DNA of 64,000 nt from Ordospora colligata OC4 (taxonomy: Eukaryota; Microsporidia; Ordosporidae): NCBI RefSeq assembly GCF_000803265.1, contig NW_014575399.1, positions 1 to 64,000 of the forward strand, given 5' to 3'. Under the pieces are notes generated by a model. The model ran no database searches and had not been told where the DNA came from. It saw nothing but the letters and a program-made list of their open reading frames with translations. The position numbers were made by a program, and so were the translations under genes. Positions 1 through 9,139 of the stretch are shown one piece after another; position 1 is the stretch's first letter, and every line of letters begins with the position of its first letter.

Positions 1-88
1 GATGCCTAGACCAGTAAAGGTTAGTGAACTTTATCCAAAGTTAGAAGGAATGCAACAACTTAACAATAATGTAAGAAGTAAACTTTGA
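1..88 (+). CDS. 3' end of a gene cut by the window edge (tentative)
   Basis: Frame 2 is open from the first base to a TGA at 86-88, giving a short tail that reads MPRPVKVSELYPKLEGMQQL and then about eight more residues. An ATG lies at position 2, but with no upstream sequence it cannot be told from an internal Met. The product is unknown. The alternative is chance open frame in AT-rich intergenic DNA. Confidence 0.3.
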   Translation, partial: MPRPVKVSELYPKLEGMQQLNNNVRSKL

Positions 89-219
89 TTGATTAGAGAA
101 GTGAATGGATATGTAAATGTTTGTATTTGATACGAATGGTATGATAATTACAATAAAGTGAATGTAATATAATAATCTGATGGTTTTAATTTATAACGGT
201 ATATAAAATAAGGTAAGGT

Positions 220-1605
220 ATGCAGAATACCATGCAGCAGACACAAAAAGAAACTAAAACTTCCATCAAAGTTGGTTTATTTGGAATTAAGCTAATTCGT
301 ACAAGTAAGACTACACAAACATCGGGTTGTGTTCATCATGAACCTACATCCCACATGCTTGAGTTAACGTTTAATGATAGTAGTATACCTCAAGAAACCA
401 GCCTATACAAACCAAAAACGACAATAAACAAACAAGAACTGCAATCCAAAGCTGGTGAAGATCAATTTGATGGAGTGACCGTTAATGACAGTGAGAATAT
501 AGAAAATATTTTGATGGAAATGGAAAAAGAAATCGAAAAAAACCCCAAAGAAATCAAAAAAGAAATCAAAAAAATCGAAAAAGAAATCAAAAAAGAAATC
601 AAAAAGAATGGGATAAATGAATATGTAAAAAAACTGATCTCAGAACCTAATTATAAGACTAAAGATGTATATGAAAGCAAACTATTTTTATATATAAATC
701 TAATTGATATTGCTAAATTAAAAAAAATACTGGGAAAATATTTTAATTTAGAAGATCCATTATTAACAACAGAAATTAAAAAAGAACTAAATTCAAAATA
801 CCCAGGATTGAACATAAACGAAGCTGATGATATACTTAGGGTCACTGTTAATTTTATTATTATGATGTATATGCGTCAGAAAATAGGTAATAAACTACAA
901 TGTTTATTCAAAATCGACATCGAAATAGATATATTAATAAGTAAAATGAATCCTAAAAAAATAGTGTGTCTTGAGATTAAAGATCATAACATCATTCCCA
1001 CCCTGGTTTCTATTAAGGAATTAAGTAGTATAATACCATTGTATAGTAATATCCTCAATGAGGGATTAAAAAACTTTTGCAATAACTGTGATTTAATAAC
1101 AATATTATTTAATCAAGAAATACCATCAAATATAGTTAATATTATGGTAGAATTAGGCAATGAAAATGTTGAAATTCTCAAAAAAATCATAGAAAATATT
1201 GACGGCAAATATAAACAATCAGGGAGTACTGATGCAGTTGATTTGAAGATCGATACAGATCTTTCTACTTTTTCAGCGCATGTGCATTGTCTACCGAATG
1301 AAAATATAATGTATACCTTTTTAATATATTTGGTATACAATCGAAATTCTCTTCCATGGGAATATCTTATAAAAAATATAGAAAATGAAATTATTCAAAC
1401 AAACAATAAAGATTCTAACGATTCGCAGAAATCAAGTGATGAAAAATTGCCTGAGGAATCTGCTCAAAATGAAAATCGTGATAGTTTAACAAATCATTTA
1501 TGCTTCCGATTTATTTTTTTGGTTTATATACTAATGATTATTTGTATTTCTAATGATAATAAAAAAAACACAGTAACTGCAGATCTTCTAAATGTTATGG
1601 TATAG
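220..1605 (+). CDS. AT-rich hypothetical protein with Lys/Glu repeat and C-terminal membrane segment
   Basis: This 461-residue protein is not recognised. It has a polar N-terminus, a highly charged Lys/Glu/Ile repeat at about residues 101-128, then an Asn/Ile/Lys-rich helical body. Near the C-terminus, after an acidic Ser/Asp stretch, lies one strongly hydrophobic segment (about residues 427-444, FRFIFLVYILMIICIS) that could anchor the protein in a membrane. No signal peptide is evident. Its third codon positions are more AT-rich than those of the conserved genes further along. No CCC start signal precedes the ATG, unlike most genes here. This fits a fast-evolving microsporidian-specific protein. 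No function is proposed. Confidence 0.6.
   Translation: MQNTMQQTQKETKTSIKVGLFGIKLIRTSKTTQTSGCVHHEPTSHMLELTFNDSSIPQETSLYKPKTTINKQELQSKAGEDQFDGVTVNDSENIENILMEMEKEIEKNPKEIKKEIKKIEKEIKKEIKKNGINEYVKKLISEPNYKTKDVYESKLFLYINLIDIAKLKKILGKYFNLEDPLLTTEIKKELNSKYPGLNINEADDILRVTVNFIIMMYMRQKIGNKLQCLFKIDIEIDILISKMNPKKIVCLEIKDHNIIPTLVSIKELSSIIPLYSNILNEGLKNFCNNCDLITILFNQEIPSNIVNIMVELGNENVEILKKIIENIDGKYKQSGSTDAVDLKIDTDLSTFSAHVHCLPNENIMYTFLIYLVYNRNSLPWEYLIKNIENEIIQTNNKDSNDSQKSSDEKLPEESAQNENRDSLTNHLCFRFIFLVYILMIICISNDNKKNTVTADLLNVMV
523..609 (+). repeat. Degenerate 12-bp tandem repeat inside the coding region
   Basis: A unit close to GAAATCAAAAAA is repeated about six times, with GAAATCGAAAAA variants. It encodes alternating Glu-Ile-Lys-Lys blocks. 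Because the unit length is a multiple of three, copy-number change keeps the frame. A highly charged helical or coiled-coil stretch is expected. Confidence 0.7.
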
Positions 1606-1745
1606 AATCTTAAGAATTATCAGATTCTAAAATATTACCGGTTTTGAATTAAACAGCATTAGAATGATTGATCGTAATAAAACGTATTATATTTATATTT
1701 TGATGCTAAAAGAAAGGTATTGAGAAAATACAATAAATTTTAAGG

Positions 1746-2185
1746 ATGATGCCTGGAATGAGCAACAAAGAAGACAACCAAGTTATTTTGAACATCAAAA
1801 ATCCTTCAACGAATGAGGAAGCAAATATTAGAGATAAAATGGGATCTGAAGTAATTACTGATCCTGAGCTTGAGTATACAATAAACAAAATGAAATCTGA
1901 ATATAAAGCAACAGAAGAAACGTTTTCGTTGATACGTATGGATAAAATGCGTATCTGCATGGTGGCAAAATCTAAATATGAAAGCGCAAAGAATTCCAAG
2001 CAAAAAACACGGATGAGATAGAAAAGCTAAATATTGAGTATATTAATTCGAACATACTACTTTATTGTTCAATATATGAATATATAACAGCTTGTATAGC
2101 ACATATTAATGAATATGAATGCGTTATGATGCAGTATCAACTTGAACGCACTATATCATATATTTATCCACCGAAAGAACAATAA
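1746..2185 (+). pseudogene. Small hypothetical gene split by a -1 frameshift
   Basis: The first frame runs from 1746 to TAG at 2019-2021 (91 codons). A second frame, shifted by -1, is open from 1982 to TAA at 2183-2185 and continues with similar composition and a coherent helix-rich sequence (for example EIEKLNIEYINSNILLYCS). The frames overlap between about 1982 and 2018, within AAAGAATTCC and an A-run. Joined, they would give roughly 145 residues. The start could be any of three ATGs (1746, 1749, 1758); the third sits in CCTGGAATG, the start context seen at other genes here. This may be a broken gene, an assembly error, or two genes. The family is not recognised. Confidence 0.45.
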
Positions 2186-2344
2186 TTACTTGCATTTAAG
2201 CCATTTAAATAGTTATTAAGCATGTTGTTGTAGTTGAGCAAGTAAAGTTTGATATACTAAATTAATTATTAAACCATGTTTATGCAAAGTGAAGTTGATA
2301 CAAATATAACTGTATTCGTAAAATAATTGTATAAATCCCCTGGA

Positions 2345-2881
2345 ATGGAAAATAATGAGATACTTGAATATCTGGACGATATACAATCAGAAATAGACGA
2401 TGAATATGAAAAGTTTGCAAAAGAAGACTTTGAATGCAAACTAAGATGGCATAAAATGATTAAACCGCTTTTTGTGAAATGCAGAGAGTTTGTAAATAGA
2501 TTACCTGGCATTTCGAATACATATTGGGAACAAGTGTTTTTGAATTATGAAATAGCAAAAGCACTGCTTCCTGTCGATGAAGATGACAACATAGATGCCA
2601 AGTGGATAAAAAAGCTAGAAGTTGACTATCTCGACGGGTATATGTACAGAGTCCATGTTGAATTACATGAAAATAGCTTCGTAAACAATACTACACTTAC
2701 AAAAAAGATCTGTTTGAATGAAAAAAGAATCGAAACAACTGTAATTCAGTGGAAGAAAGATGAAAAATGGTCGATTTTTGAATTTTTTGAAAGTTTAACT
2801 GAAGATCTTGAAGTATTTGACATTCTCTATGAAGCGTATTTCAACTCGGCGTTTTACTTCTTGACCTCTCAAACAAATTAA
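2345..2881 (+). CDS. NAP/SET-family histone chaperone
   Basis: The 178-residue protein matches the nucleosome-assembly-protein fold: an N-terminal acidic dimerisation helix (ILEYLDDIQSEIDDEYEKFA) followed by the domain marked by YWEQVFLNYEIAKALL, an acidic patch, LEVDYLDGYMYRVHVEL, and NTTLTKKICL. These correspond to the family pattern of a conserved W/F-aromatic, a beta-hairpin, then N..L.K. The family binds H2A-H2B or H3-H4 and shuttles histones. It is shorter than yeast Nap1 (about 417) and closer in size to SET-type proteins; no long acidic tail is present. The start at 2345 is preferred over the longest frame because CCCCTGGA lies directly before it. Confidence 0.72.
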   Translation: MENNEILEYLDDIQSEIDDEYEKFAKEDFECKLRWHKMIKPLFVKCREFVNRLPGISNTYWEQVFLNYEIAKALLPVDEDDNIDAKWIKKLEVDYLDGYMYRVHVELHENSFVNNTTLTKKICLNEKRIETTVIQWKKDEKWSIFEFFESLTEDLEVFDILYEAYFNSAFYFLTSQTN

Positions 2882-2931
2882 TTTACATAGCTAGTAAACA
2901 ATAACATTAATTCAATCCAAATTTTATTTAA

Positions 2932-3507
2932 TTAATCTAATATGATATTTTCTTTCAGTAGTGTGTATTTTTGATCAAATTTGATTACAGGGCATTTGAC
3001 CTTTCCTTTCAGACTTTCTATCTTTGATTTAAGCTCTCCATTTGGAAGAGAATCGGTTATTCTGCCTTTGTTGTTGAATAACAGTTGAGGAACTTGTTTA
3101 AGTAAAAACATCCCAAACTCCTGATGCTTTACACTAGAAAGAATTGATGCAATAAAATAATCAATAAGTAAGCCGTGTATTGCATAACTGTTTTTCAACC
3201 CAAGTATTCTTTTGAATGCAGGATAGAACAATTTGTCTATTGGATCAAAGTTTACAACAACATCTAGTATTTTCTCAGACACAATAAATATATTCTTTTG
3301 CAACTCAATTTCATCCAAGTCTAGTATTCTTCGATATGCCATTCTTCTTCTGCCAGAAACATTGAGACAATAAAAAATCTTTTCGACATCGTCGTGCTCC
3401 TTCTTGTGGCTGATTATTTCTTGCAATTTGCCCACTCTTGGCTTGTCATTCTTGACTCTTCGCTCCTTTGCTTTCTGAAGGCGAAACTTCTTAAACACCC
3501 TTCCCAT
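2932..3507 (-). CDS. Basic hypothetical protein, possibly nucleolar
   Basis: This 191-residue protein starts with a strongly basic segment (GRVFKKFRLQKAKERRVKND) typical of RNA-binding or nucleolar proteins. It continues as an alpha-helical body with hydrophobic helices at about 75-130 and no obvious membrane span. I do not recognise the family. It is convergent with the NAP gene (50 bp between stops) and lies 40 bp downstream of the ABC transporter on the same strand. No CCC signal is evident before the ATG. Size and charge would suit a ribosome-assembly factor, but this is inference only. Confidence 0.6.
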   Translation of the reverse strand: MGRVFKKFRLQKAKERRVKNDKPRVGKLQEIISHKKEHDDVEKIFYCLNVSGRRRMAYRRILDLDEIELQKNIFIVSEKILDVVVNFDPIDKLFYPAFKRILGLKNSYAIHGLLIDYFIASILSSVKHQEFGMFLLKQVPQLLFNNKGRITDSLPNGELKSKIESLKGKVKCPVIKFDQKYTLLKENIILD

Positions 3508-3547
3508 GCGTATCTCTAAACCATAAACTAAATCTTGAAATTATTTA

Positions 3548-5491
3548 TTAGTTTGTAGTAACCTCCTTTAGATCCATTGCTAGACTCATCTTGCTCAGAG
3601 TCATTCTTACTTTTGGACTGAACTTAAATATAAGGAACGCCATGGACAATGCAAGAGTCAACAATAATGAAAATACAATCAGCATCACCAAAGAGCTATT
3701 TGAAAGATAGCATCTGTTTAGAAATGTTATGCTTCTGTTCATAACACTCTTGGAAGATCCTCTTGAAAATATTGTTATGTTATTGAAGTGACTCAGCAGT
3801 ATTCTAAATCCAGGTGATATGCTTTTACTCTCACCAAGAGTAGCATAAAAGAGCGTATCTATAAAGAGAAACGGGCATAAAAACAGCAAGTATGAAAATG
3901 GATACAGGTATTTCATAAACACATACTTTTCATACAACTCTTCAAGCTCTATGCTCAATGAAAATGGTCTCAAAAACGTTGTGAGGACAAATGCTGCAAC
4001 TCTGCTGATGTTTAACGGATATGCCTTGGATGAAAACGATTTGACTGCAATCATAAAAACTACCATAGAAAGAGGCATTGCAGTAATCATCAGCACAGTT
4101 CGTGATGTCAGTATGTCCCTGAACTGTGTGAATCCAATAAGCATGCAAAAGAACAACGACCTCAACAATGAAAATCCGCATTCGTATATCAATATGGATA
4201 CAAACAACGAAAACTGACTGTAATCGCATCGAAACATCTCCTTCTTCAATAGTGCCTCGTTATCAAGGAAAGAAGAGTCATTAAATATCGAAAACGATGT
4301 TATGAACGGAATCAGATTGTATGAAAGGAAATCCATAATATCTGCATACATCACGCCTAGCCTTGGATACACTTTTATAAGGAATACCTTAAGGTCATCT
4401 ATATATCCTTTCCCATTCTCAGAATATAATGGAAACATCTTGCTAATGAACATGAAAACAGAGTGCTTCACTTTACAACATAGAAATAAAAATAAGAATG
4501 CCAGCATTGTCAGCTTGAACAGCAGTATATTTGATATCATTCCGTTTCTATAATCGATCTTAAACTGTCTATTGAGCAAATACCATACATGTTTCCATAA
4601 AAATACCGTGGCTATGCAATACTCGCTTGATTTTTCCATTACTTTGGAACTTGTAATTTGTGTCTCGGCACTGTGCTGTTCAGAAACCAACGAATCTGCT
4701 TTGATCTCAAAAAGACACTCTGCAATAGATAATTCAGATCGCTTGCGCATTCCATTGATTTCAAGAAATCCCTCCAATCCTGATACAGGACCCATATAAA
4801 CCATTCTCCCCTTATTCAAAAACATTATGTCATCAAACATGCCAAGCATCATATTGCCCGGCTGATGCACAGTCATCAAGATGATTTTGTTCTTCGACTC
4901 TGCATATTTCTTCAGGATTTGGACAATCTCTAGCGCTAGTTGTGAGTCAAGTCCACTTGTTGGCTCATCAAGAAAGATTATATCTGGCTCTGCTGCAAGA
5001 TCCATCGCAAGCATCAGTCTTCTGCGTTCACCACCAGAGATAGCTCCTACTAGAGAATTCCGTATCTTCTCCAGTCCCATTTCACTTATTATCTCATCCA
5101 TAGCTTTACTAATCCTAAAGTCTTTTGGCTTTGTTTTCCCTCTGAAAATGAAAGAGTATCTTATGGACTCCTCAACACTCAGATATGGCGAAAACGTATC
5201 AAATTGCTCCATGTACGAAACACTCTTTAGCCACTCATATGCAACCCTTTGTTTGCCATTCAGCGATATAATTCCTGAGGTTAGTGCATCATTACTTACC
5301 CTTCCAAGCAGTAGCTTCAGAAAGGTTGTCTTGCCACTTCCGCTTCCTCCCATAACTGCAGTAAGTCTTCCTGAGCATACTTGTCCAGATATCCCAGATA
5401 CTAGCTCTATGTACTCTTTATTTGCATCTAAGCTTCTGCATGGCACTTTCAGAAACACATCTTCAAACTTCAAAGCCATCTGCTCCTCCAT
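3548..5491 (-). CDS. ABCG (White-type) half-transporter
   Basis: An N-terminal nucleotide-binding domain carries Walker A GGSGSGKT (residues 48-55), signature ISGGERRR (151-158), Walker B IIFLDEP (171-177) and the ABCG-typical SGLDSQLA D-loop. It is followed by a C-terminal membrane domain of about six hydrophobic helices (residues 300-640). This NBD-TMD order and 647-residue length are those of ABCG half-transporters, which dimerise. The substrate cannot be read from sequence. Microsporidia commonly carry several ABCG proteins, thought to take part in lipid or metabolite exchange with the host. An alternative ATG lies at 5479 (residue 5). Confidence 0.93.
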   Translation of the reverse strand: MEEQMALKFEDVFLKVPCRSLDANKEYIELVSGISGQVCSGRLTAVMGGSGSGKTTFLKLLLGRVSNDALTSGIISLNGKQRVAYEWLKSVSYMEQFDTFSPYLSVEESIRYSFIFRGKTKPKDFRISKAMDEIISEMGLEKIRNSLVGAISGGERRRLMLAMDLAAEPDIIFLDEPTSGLDSQLALEIVQILKKYAESKNKIILMTVHQPGNMMLGMFDDIMFLNKGRMVYMGPVSGLEGFLEINGMRKRSELSIAECLFEIKADSLVSEQHSAETQITSSKVMEKSSEYCIATVFLWKHVWYLLNRQFKIDYRNGMISNILLFKLTMLAFLFLFLCCKVKHSVFMFISKMFPLYSENGKGYIDDLKVFLIKVYPRLGVMYADIMDFLSYNLIPFITSFSIFNDSSFLDNEALLKKEMFRCDYSQFSLFVSILIYECGFSLLRSLFFCMLIGFTQFRDILTSRTVLMITAMPLSMVVFMIAVKSFSSKAYPLNISRVAAFVLTTFLRPFSLSIELEELYEKYVFMKYLYPFSYLLFLCPFLFIDTLFYATLGESKSISPGFRILLSHFNNITIFSRGSSKSVMNRSITFLNRCYLSNSSLVMLIVFSLLLTLALSMAFLIFKFSPKVRMTLSKMSLAMDLKEVTTN

Positions 5492-5688
5492 GGCCTTTCA
5501 TGAATCAAACTATTTTGATTACTATAGGAGAAGTAACAGTCAATCGCTTTTCATTCCCTTATGCGCCGTTTTCGCTTTAGTCTAATTGCCATCTCTATTA
5601 AAGATTATTGTATTCTCAAAATCTCAAAAGGCTAATTCAAAAGGAGAAATAATTTGCCCAAAAAGACAAACATCAGAAACTATAGAAC

Positions 5689-6975
5689 TCATTTATTTTT
5701 ACCTTGAACATTCACATTGATTCCTCGGGTCTCAACATACAACTGCGTGCTTTTATCCATTCTAGATGAATAGCCTTTCCTTGTGATATATGTCTCCTCA
5801 TCCTTCAGAGTAAGATGTCCCTTCAGTGAAATCTCTGCGGGTTTGAAAATTACATTCTCAGCCTCTTGCGGCACAGCCTCTCTCTGCATTACAACGCTTT
5901 TGAACGTCTTAAGCAGCTGTGACGGCTCAAGATTGGTCGGATACTCTCTCATCCTTTCAAGCTCTGTTAATCTCCCGAGATATGAAATGTAATGTGTATT
6001 GATAACCTGGAACTCTTTCTTCTCAAACGCATGAAGCTCATTCAGTGCATTCTTGTATTCACATTCAATCTTGTTACGAACATCATTGATGTTGTTCTGG
6101 AACATCCTCACATTCTTTCTGAACTCAGCAACACAGTCCTTTAAAACCCTTTCCTCGTCAACCAGCTGCAGATTCCCTGTCGTAAGCATCCTCTGCAGAC
6201 TATCACACGCCTCAACATAATTCAATAGACTGTGCGACCCATTTGGAAGCTCAGAATGATTTCCATTTATCTTACACTTCGTACACACAGGAATCAGGCA
6301 CTCTTCACAGAAGTAATCAACCATCGTCTCAGGATGGCTCTCACAGTAAATAAACTTCTTCTTTCCCACTTCATTGAAGTAATATCTTACATGTCTCTTC
6401 AGAAAATGGTCGTTGTGCACCTCAGCGTCACACATCTCGCAAAAGCTTGCTCGCTCTGCAGGGCAAAACGAAACAGATTGATTCGTCCGGCATCTGTCAC
6501 ACACAAAACTTCCTTTACTCCTCATCTCTAGTTCCACGTCATACTCAAAAGTCACATCAAAAAGTGGCAGAACCTTGTTTGTATCCTTAATTGCATACAA
6601 ATACTCCTTCATGTCCATCTGCGAGTCAGGAAGAAACCCAACCTGATATCCATGCTCACTCGTAATAAACGAGTCGTAATGTCCCGGAGGATTCATCTGC
6701 TTCACATACTCTTTAGATACATATATCGACTCTCCAACTGCAACTTCACAGAACTTCACATTGTGAATAATCGAATCTGCCTTAAGAGGAACATTAAAAA
6801 CAGGAAAATACGTCGTAGGCCCTATCTCCGCACAAAAACCACGGATTCGCCGCGTATCTCCAAACTTCTTGTTAAATGCAGCCATCTGCTGAGCATCGGC
6901 AATATCTTCAAGCTTCTCAACCTTCAATGTCGCACTATCCAGCAGATACTTCAGCAAATACTCAATGTCATGCAT
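5689..6975 (-). CDS. Tandem B-box zinc-finger protein with coiled coil
   Basis: The 428-residue protein has about 150 residues of unknown N-terminal domain. Two B-box-like zinc modules follow: CDRCRTNQSVSFCPAERASF with downstream CEMCDAEVHND..H, and CESHPETMVDYFCEECLIPV with CTKCKINGNHS..H. A helical coiled-coil segment follows (about 255-340). This resembles the B-box plus coiled-coil part of TRIM proteins, but there is no RING at the N-terminus, so ubiquitin-ligase activity is not supported. CCCC lies about 10 bp before the ATG on the coding strand. The cellular role is unknown. Confidence 0.75.
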   Translation of the reverse strand: MHDIEYLLKYLLDSATLKVEKLEDIADAQQMAAFNKKFGDTRRIRGFCAEIGPTTYFPVFNVPLKADSIIHNVKFCEVAVGESIYVSKEYVKQMNPPGHYDSFITSEHGYQVGFLPDSQMDMKEYLYAIKDTNKVLPLFDVTFEYDVELEMRSKGSFVCDRCRTNQSVSFCPAERASFCEMCDAEVHNDHFLKRHVRYYFNEVGKKKFIYCESHPETMVDYFCEECLIPVCTKCKINGNHSELPNGSHSLLNYVEACDSLQRMLTTGNLQLVDEERVLKDCVAEFRKNVRMFQNNINDVRNKIECEYKNALNELHAFEKKEFQVINTHYISYLGRLTELERMREYPTNLEPSQLLKTFKSVVMQREAVPQEAENVIFKPAEISLKGHLTLKDEETYITRKGYSSRMDKSTQLYVETRGINVNVQGKNK

Positions 6976-7095
6976 AGGGGATTAAAAAAACAAAACAAAA
7001 CAAATCAATATCACATATAATACATAAATACCTTCAGGCACATCCTGCATTAATATCCCTGCATGGCCATCAAATCTCTTTTATCAGAGATCTAT

Positions 7096-7719
7096 TCAGT
7101 CAACAAGCAGGCGTATTTGGACAACCACAGTATGTACGCGTTCAAACGAATAGACAAGAATATGCGTGTCAAGAAATGAAAAAATAACATCTCCACGCAA
7201 TGCTTCAACAACACGCAGATCCTTCGATCTTACCAAGACTCTTAAAGAGTCAATTGTGTGATCCACAACCTTTGATCCAGCATATCTCAGTTCTGTCCGT
7301 ACCATTCCAAACGATCTAAACACCATATTTCCTTCCTTATCTGCTGTAATCTCAATATCATCTCTACTCAACACTTTAAAATCGCTTATTAAAAGGCTCA
7401 TTAACAAAACACCGCCTTGTATTCTATGTATACCATCAAAAATCCGCACGTGTCTTTCAACCTCTATCTTGTCATCACTAACATCAATCTCATATTTATA
7501 CTTCAGCTTTCCTTCTTCAAAGACAAACTCTCTGGTTTTCTCAAGCATTTCCATCAGATCCTTGATACGTACAGTAAACTCACAATCACACTTCGCCGGC
7601 ATCTCAATCAGAATGTTCTCAGAACACATTCCAGCTCCAGATATAGTTACTTTAGATGAAAACTTACCAACAAACACAAGTGCATCATATAACTGCGATG
7701 AAAGCTCAATAACCCCCAT
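7096..7719 (-). CDS. Sliding-clamp-fold protein, Hus1/Rad1-like
   Basis: The 207-residue protein is dominated by short alternating strands and helices as in the PCNA fold, ending in a run (VIFSFLDTHILVYSFERV, then VVVQIRLLVD) that resembles the last strands of Hus1 or Rad1. The segment MLEKTREFVFEEGKLKYKYE fits the mid-domain hairpin. The family forms the 9-1-1 checkpoint clamp loaded at damaged DNA. It is shorter than Hus1 (about 280), so the assignment is tentative. It cannot be the normal PCNA, since the typical PCNA N-terminus and central connector are absent. A second clamp-like protein is at 14077-14814. Confidence 0.42.
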   Translation of the reverse strand: MGVIELSSQLYDALVFVGKFSSKVTISGAGMCSENILIEMPAKCDCEFTVRIKDLMEMLEKTREFVFEEGKLKYKYEIDVSDDKIEVERHVRIFDGIHRIQGGVLLMSLLISDFKVLSRDDIEITADKEGNMVFRSFGMVRTELRYAGSKVVDHTIDSLRVLVRSKDLRVVEALRGDVIFSFLDTHILVYSFERVHTVVVQIRLLVD

Positions 7720-7773
7720 CCAAATAATGCATAGTTCTAAATAAATAACAATAACTCCGTTTATTCTTCTTTC

Positions 7774-7995
7774 TTACATAATATCAAAAAAAGCTATTGT
7801 TCCTCCATTGATCAATACATCTCCTACAAACACTTCCTCAGATCCCTCGGCTTCGATGTATCCCTCCTTCAAGTAGGTGTTCACATGCATGTCAAAACTC
7901 TCAAGCATTCCACGGTACATCTTGTTATTCAGTGTCATCACTTTTACATATTTATTCCTCGAGTTCTTCAGAACATCAAGTGCTTGAAACTCCAT
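7774..7995 (-). CDS. Sm-like (LSm/Sm) RNA-binding protein
   Basis: At 73 residues this is a bare Sm fold. Sm1 is KYVKVMTLNNKMYRGMLESFD plus HVNTYL, with the G and D/N positions conserved. Sm2 is VLINGGTIAFFDI, equivalent to the family's I-R-G-x-x-I, here NGG. Sm proteins assemble as heptameric rings on U-rich RNA in spliceosomal or decay particles. Which paralogue this is (SmF/LSm6-like by length and the absence of a tail) is not certain. CCCC lies just before the ATG. It sits between the clamp-like gene and an SF3A1-like gene on the same strand. Confidence 0.8.
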   Translation of the reverse strand: MEFQALDVLKNSRNKYVKVMTLNNKMYRGMLESFDMHVNTYLKEGYIEAEGSEEVFVGDVLINGGTIAFFDIM

Positions 7996-8021
7996 TGCAG
8001 GGGCCTTTATACTTCAAATCA

Positions 8022-8690
8022 TTATCTCTGCTCACGCCTCTTCTGTTTCAAAACAATCATTTCATTCGCAACAATTTCATCATTCTTCAAAACTGTATCC
8101 CCTCTGTACATAGCTTGCTTGCTAACTGATACTCCAGTTCGGTCATAAACCATTTTCTTCAACATCTTAACACTCATTGCATCAAATACAAGCTGCTCAT
8201 ACTCAGTCTTCACTCCCTTATCAAACACAACAGTCACTTTTTCTTCTGCTACAGAAGTTTCTTGACCGCACTTTGCTTCTTTGAGATGCATGCTCATAGT
8301 ATTGGCTGGCACATTTATATTACAAAAAGGACACCTTCTCTCCTCTGTCTTAATTGTTGCTTTTTGCATTCCATCCATAAGCTCATACATTGGACCACTA
8401 CTATCGAGAGTATCCACAAGCTTGAACTTGCAAAACTCAGAAATTACATGGTTCTTCTTGGGAAACCTCTTCCTCAGCTTTAGAAAATCATACACTTTTC
8501 TACTTTCCAATTGATGCATAACATTCATATAGTTTTTCTTAATATGCATGTATATTGAATTCAAATCGCTATTAATGGCATTTATTTGGCTTTCGTCATC
8601 AAAGGTGTTATCTAAACATGCTTTCAATGCAATATCTTTTATTTGATCAAAATTATTGATATCTGGATATAAAAGTGTAAATTCATACAT
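8022..8690 (-). CDS. SF3A1/Prp21-like U2 snRNP protein
   Basis: The 222-residue protein has a helical N-terminus (about 1-105), a C-x2-C-x9-H-type motif RCPFCNINVPANTMSMHLKE that aligns in pattern with the SF3A1 segment ISPITGEKIPASKMQEHMR, and a C-terminal ubiquitin-like domain (about 148-215) ending in basic residues. SF3A1 ends the same way, using its ubiquitin-like domain and basic tail to contact U1 snRNA. In U2 snRNP it bridges SF3A2 and SF3A3. The two N-terminal SURP modules of the human protein are not obvious and the long Pro-rich linker is gone. CCC precedes the ATG. A zinc-finger plus ubiquitin-like protein of other function is the alternative. Confidence 0.5.
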   Translation of the reverse strand: MYEFTLLYPDINNFDQIKDIALKACLDNTFDDESQINAINSDLNSIYMHIKKNYMNVMHQLESRKVYDFLKLRKRFPKKNHVISEFCKFKLVDTLDSSGPMYELMDGMQKATIKTEERRCPFCNINVPANTMSMHLKEAKCGQETSVAEEKVTVVFDKGVKTEYEQLVFDAMSVKMLKKMVYDRTGVSVSKQAMYRGDTVLKNDEIVANEMIVLKQKRREQR

Positions 8691-8877
8691 GATGGGCTGG
8701 CCATTCCATGCATATCATAAATAGGCAAAGCCATAGCACAACTTATTGCATATGCGTAGTTACATTGTTATCATAATGCAATAAAAAACTCGCATAATGC
8801 TCCACACATTATATAAATAACGCATTGAATGGCATGCATTGTGCCTTACATATAAACAACAGAGCCACAGACCCTCC

Positions 8878-9084
8878 ATGACAGACAGACAAAACACTGG
8901 CGATAGAAGATACTACGACTCGCCTGAAACCAGAAATAGAATAGGAAAGTCTGCAAGAGTGGTGCTTAAGGAATGCAATGGAAATATAGACATGTTTCTC
9001 AAGAAAATAAAAAAGATAAACATCGAAATGTCTGAAAAGCGCAAGGATGAGAACACAAGCGAATATAAGAAAGAAAATATATAA
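8878..9084 (+). CDS. Small basic hypothetical protein
   Basis: A 68-residue polar, Lys/Arg/Asp-rich protein starts at ATG 8878, directly after ACCCTCC, the start signal of this genome; the frame also extends 13 codons upstream. A single predicted helix covers about residues 20-55 (SARVVLKECNGNIDMFLKKI). No family is recognised. The precise CCC placement argues that it is a real gene rather than chance. Confidence 0.5.
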   Translation: MTDRQNTGDRRYYDSPETRNRIGKSARVVLKECNGNIDMFLKKIKKINIEMSEKRKDENTSEYKKENI

Positions 9085-9139
9085 CAAGTGCCGAATGAAT
9101 TAAATTTTGTGTTGGTTTATTCTTTGATCATGTGTCATT

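Noticed and set aside
1982..2018. Programmed -1 ribosomal frameshift at the small gene.
   Set aside because: No X-XXY-YYZ slippery heptamer or downstream pseudoknot was seen; a mutation or sequencing indel is simpler.
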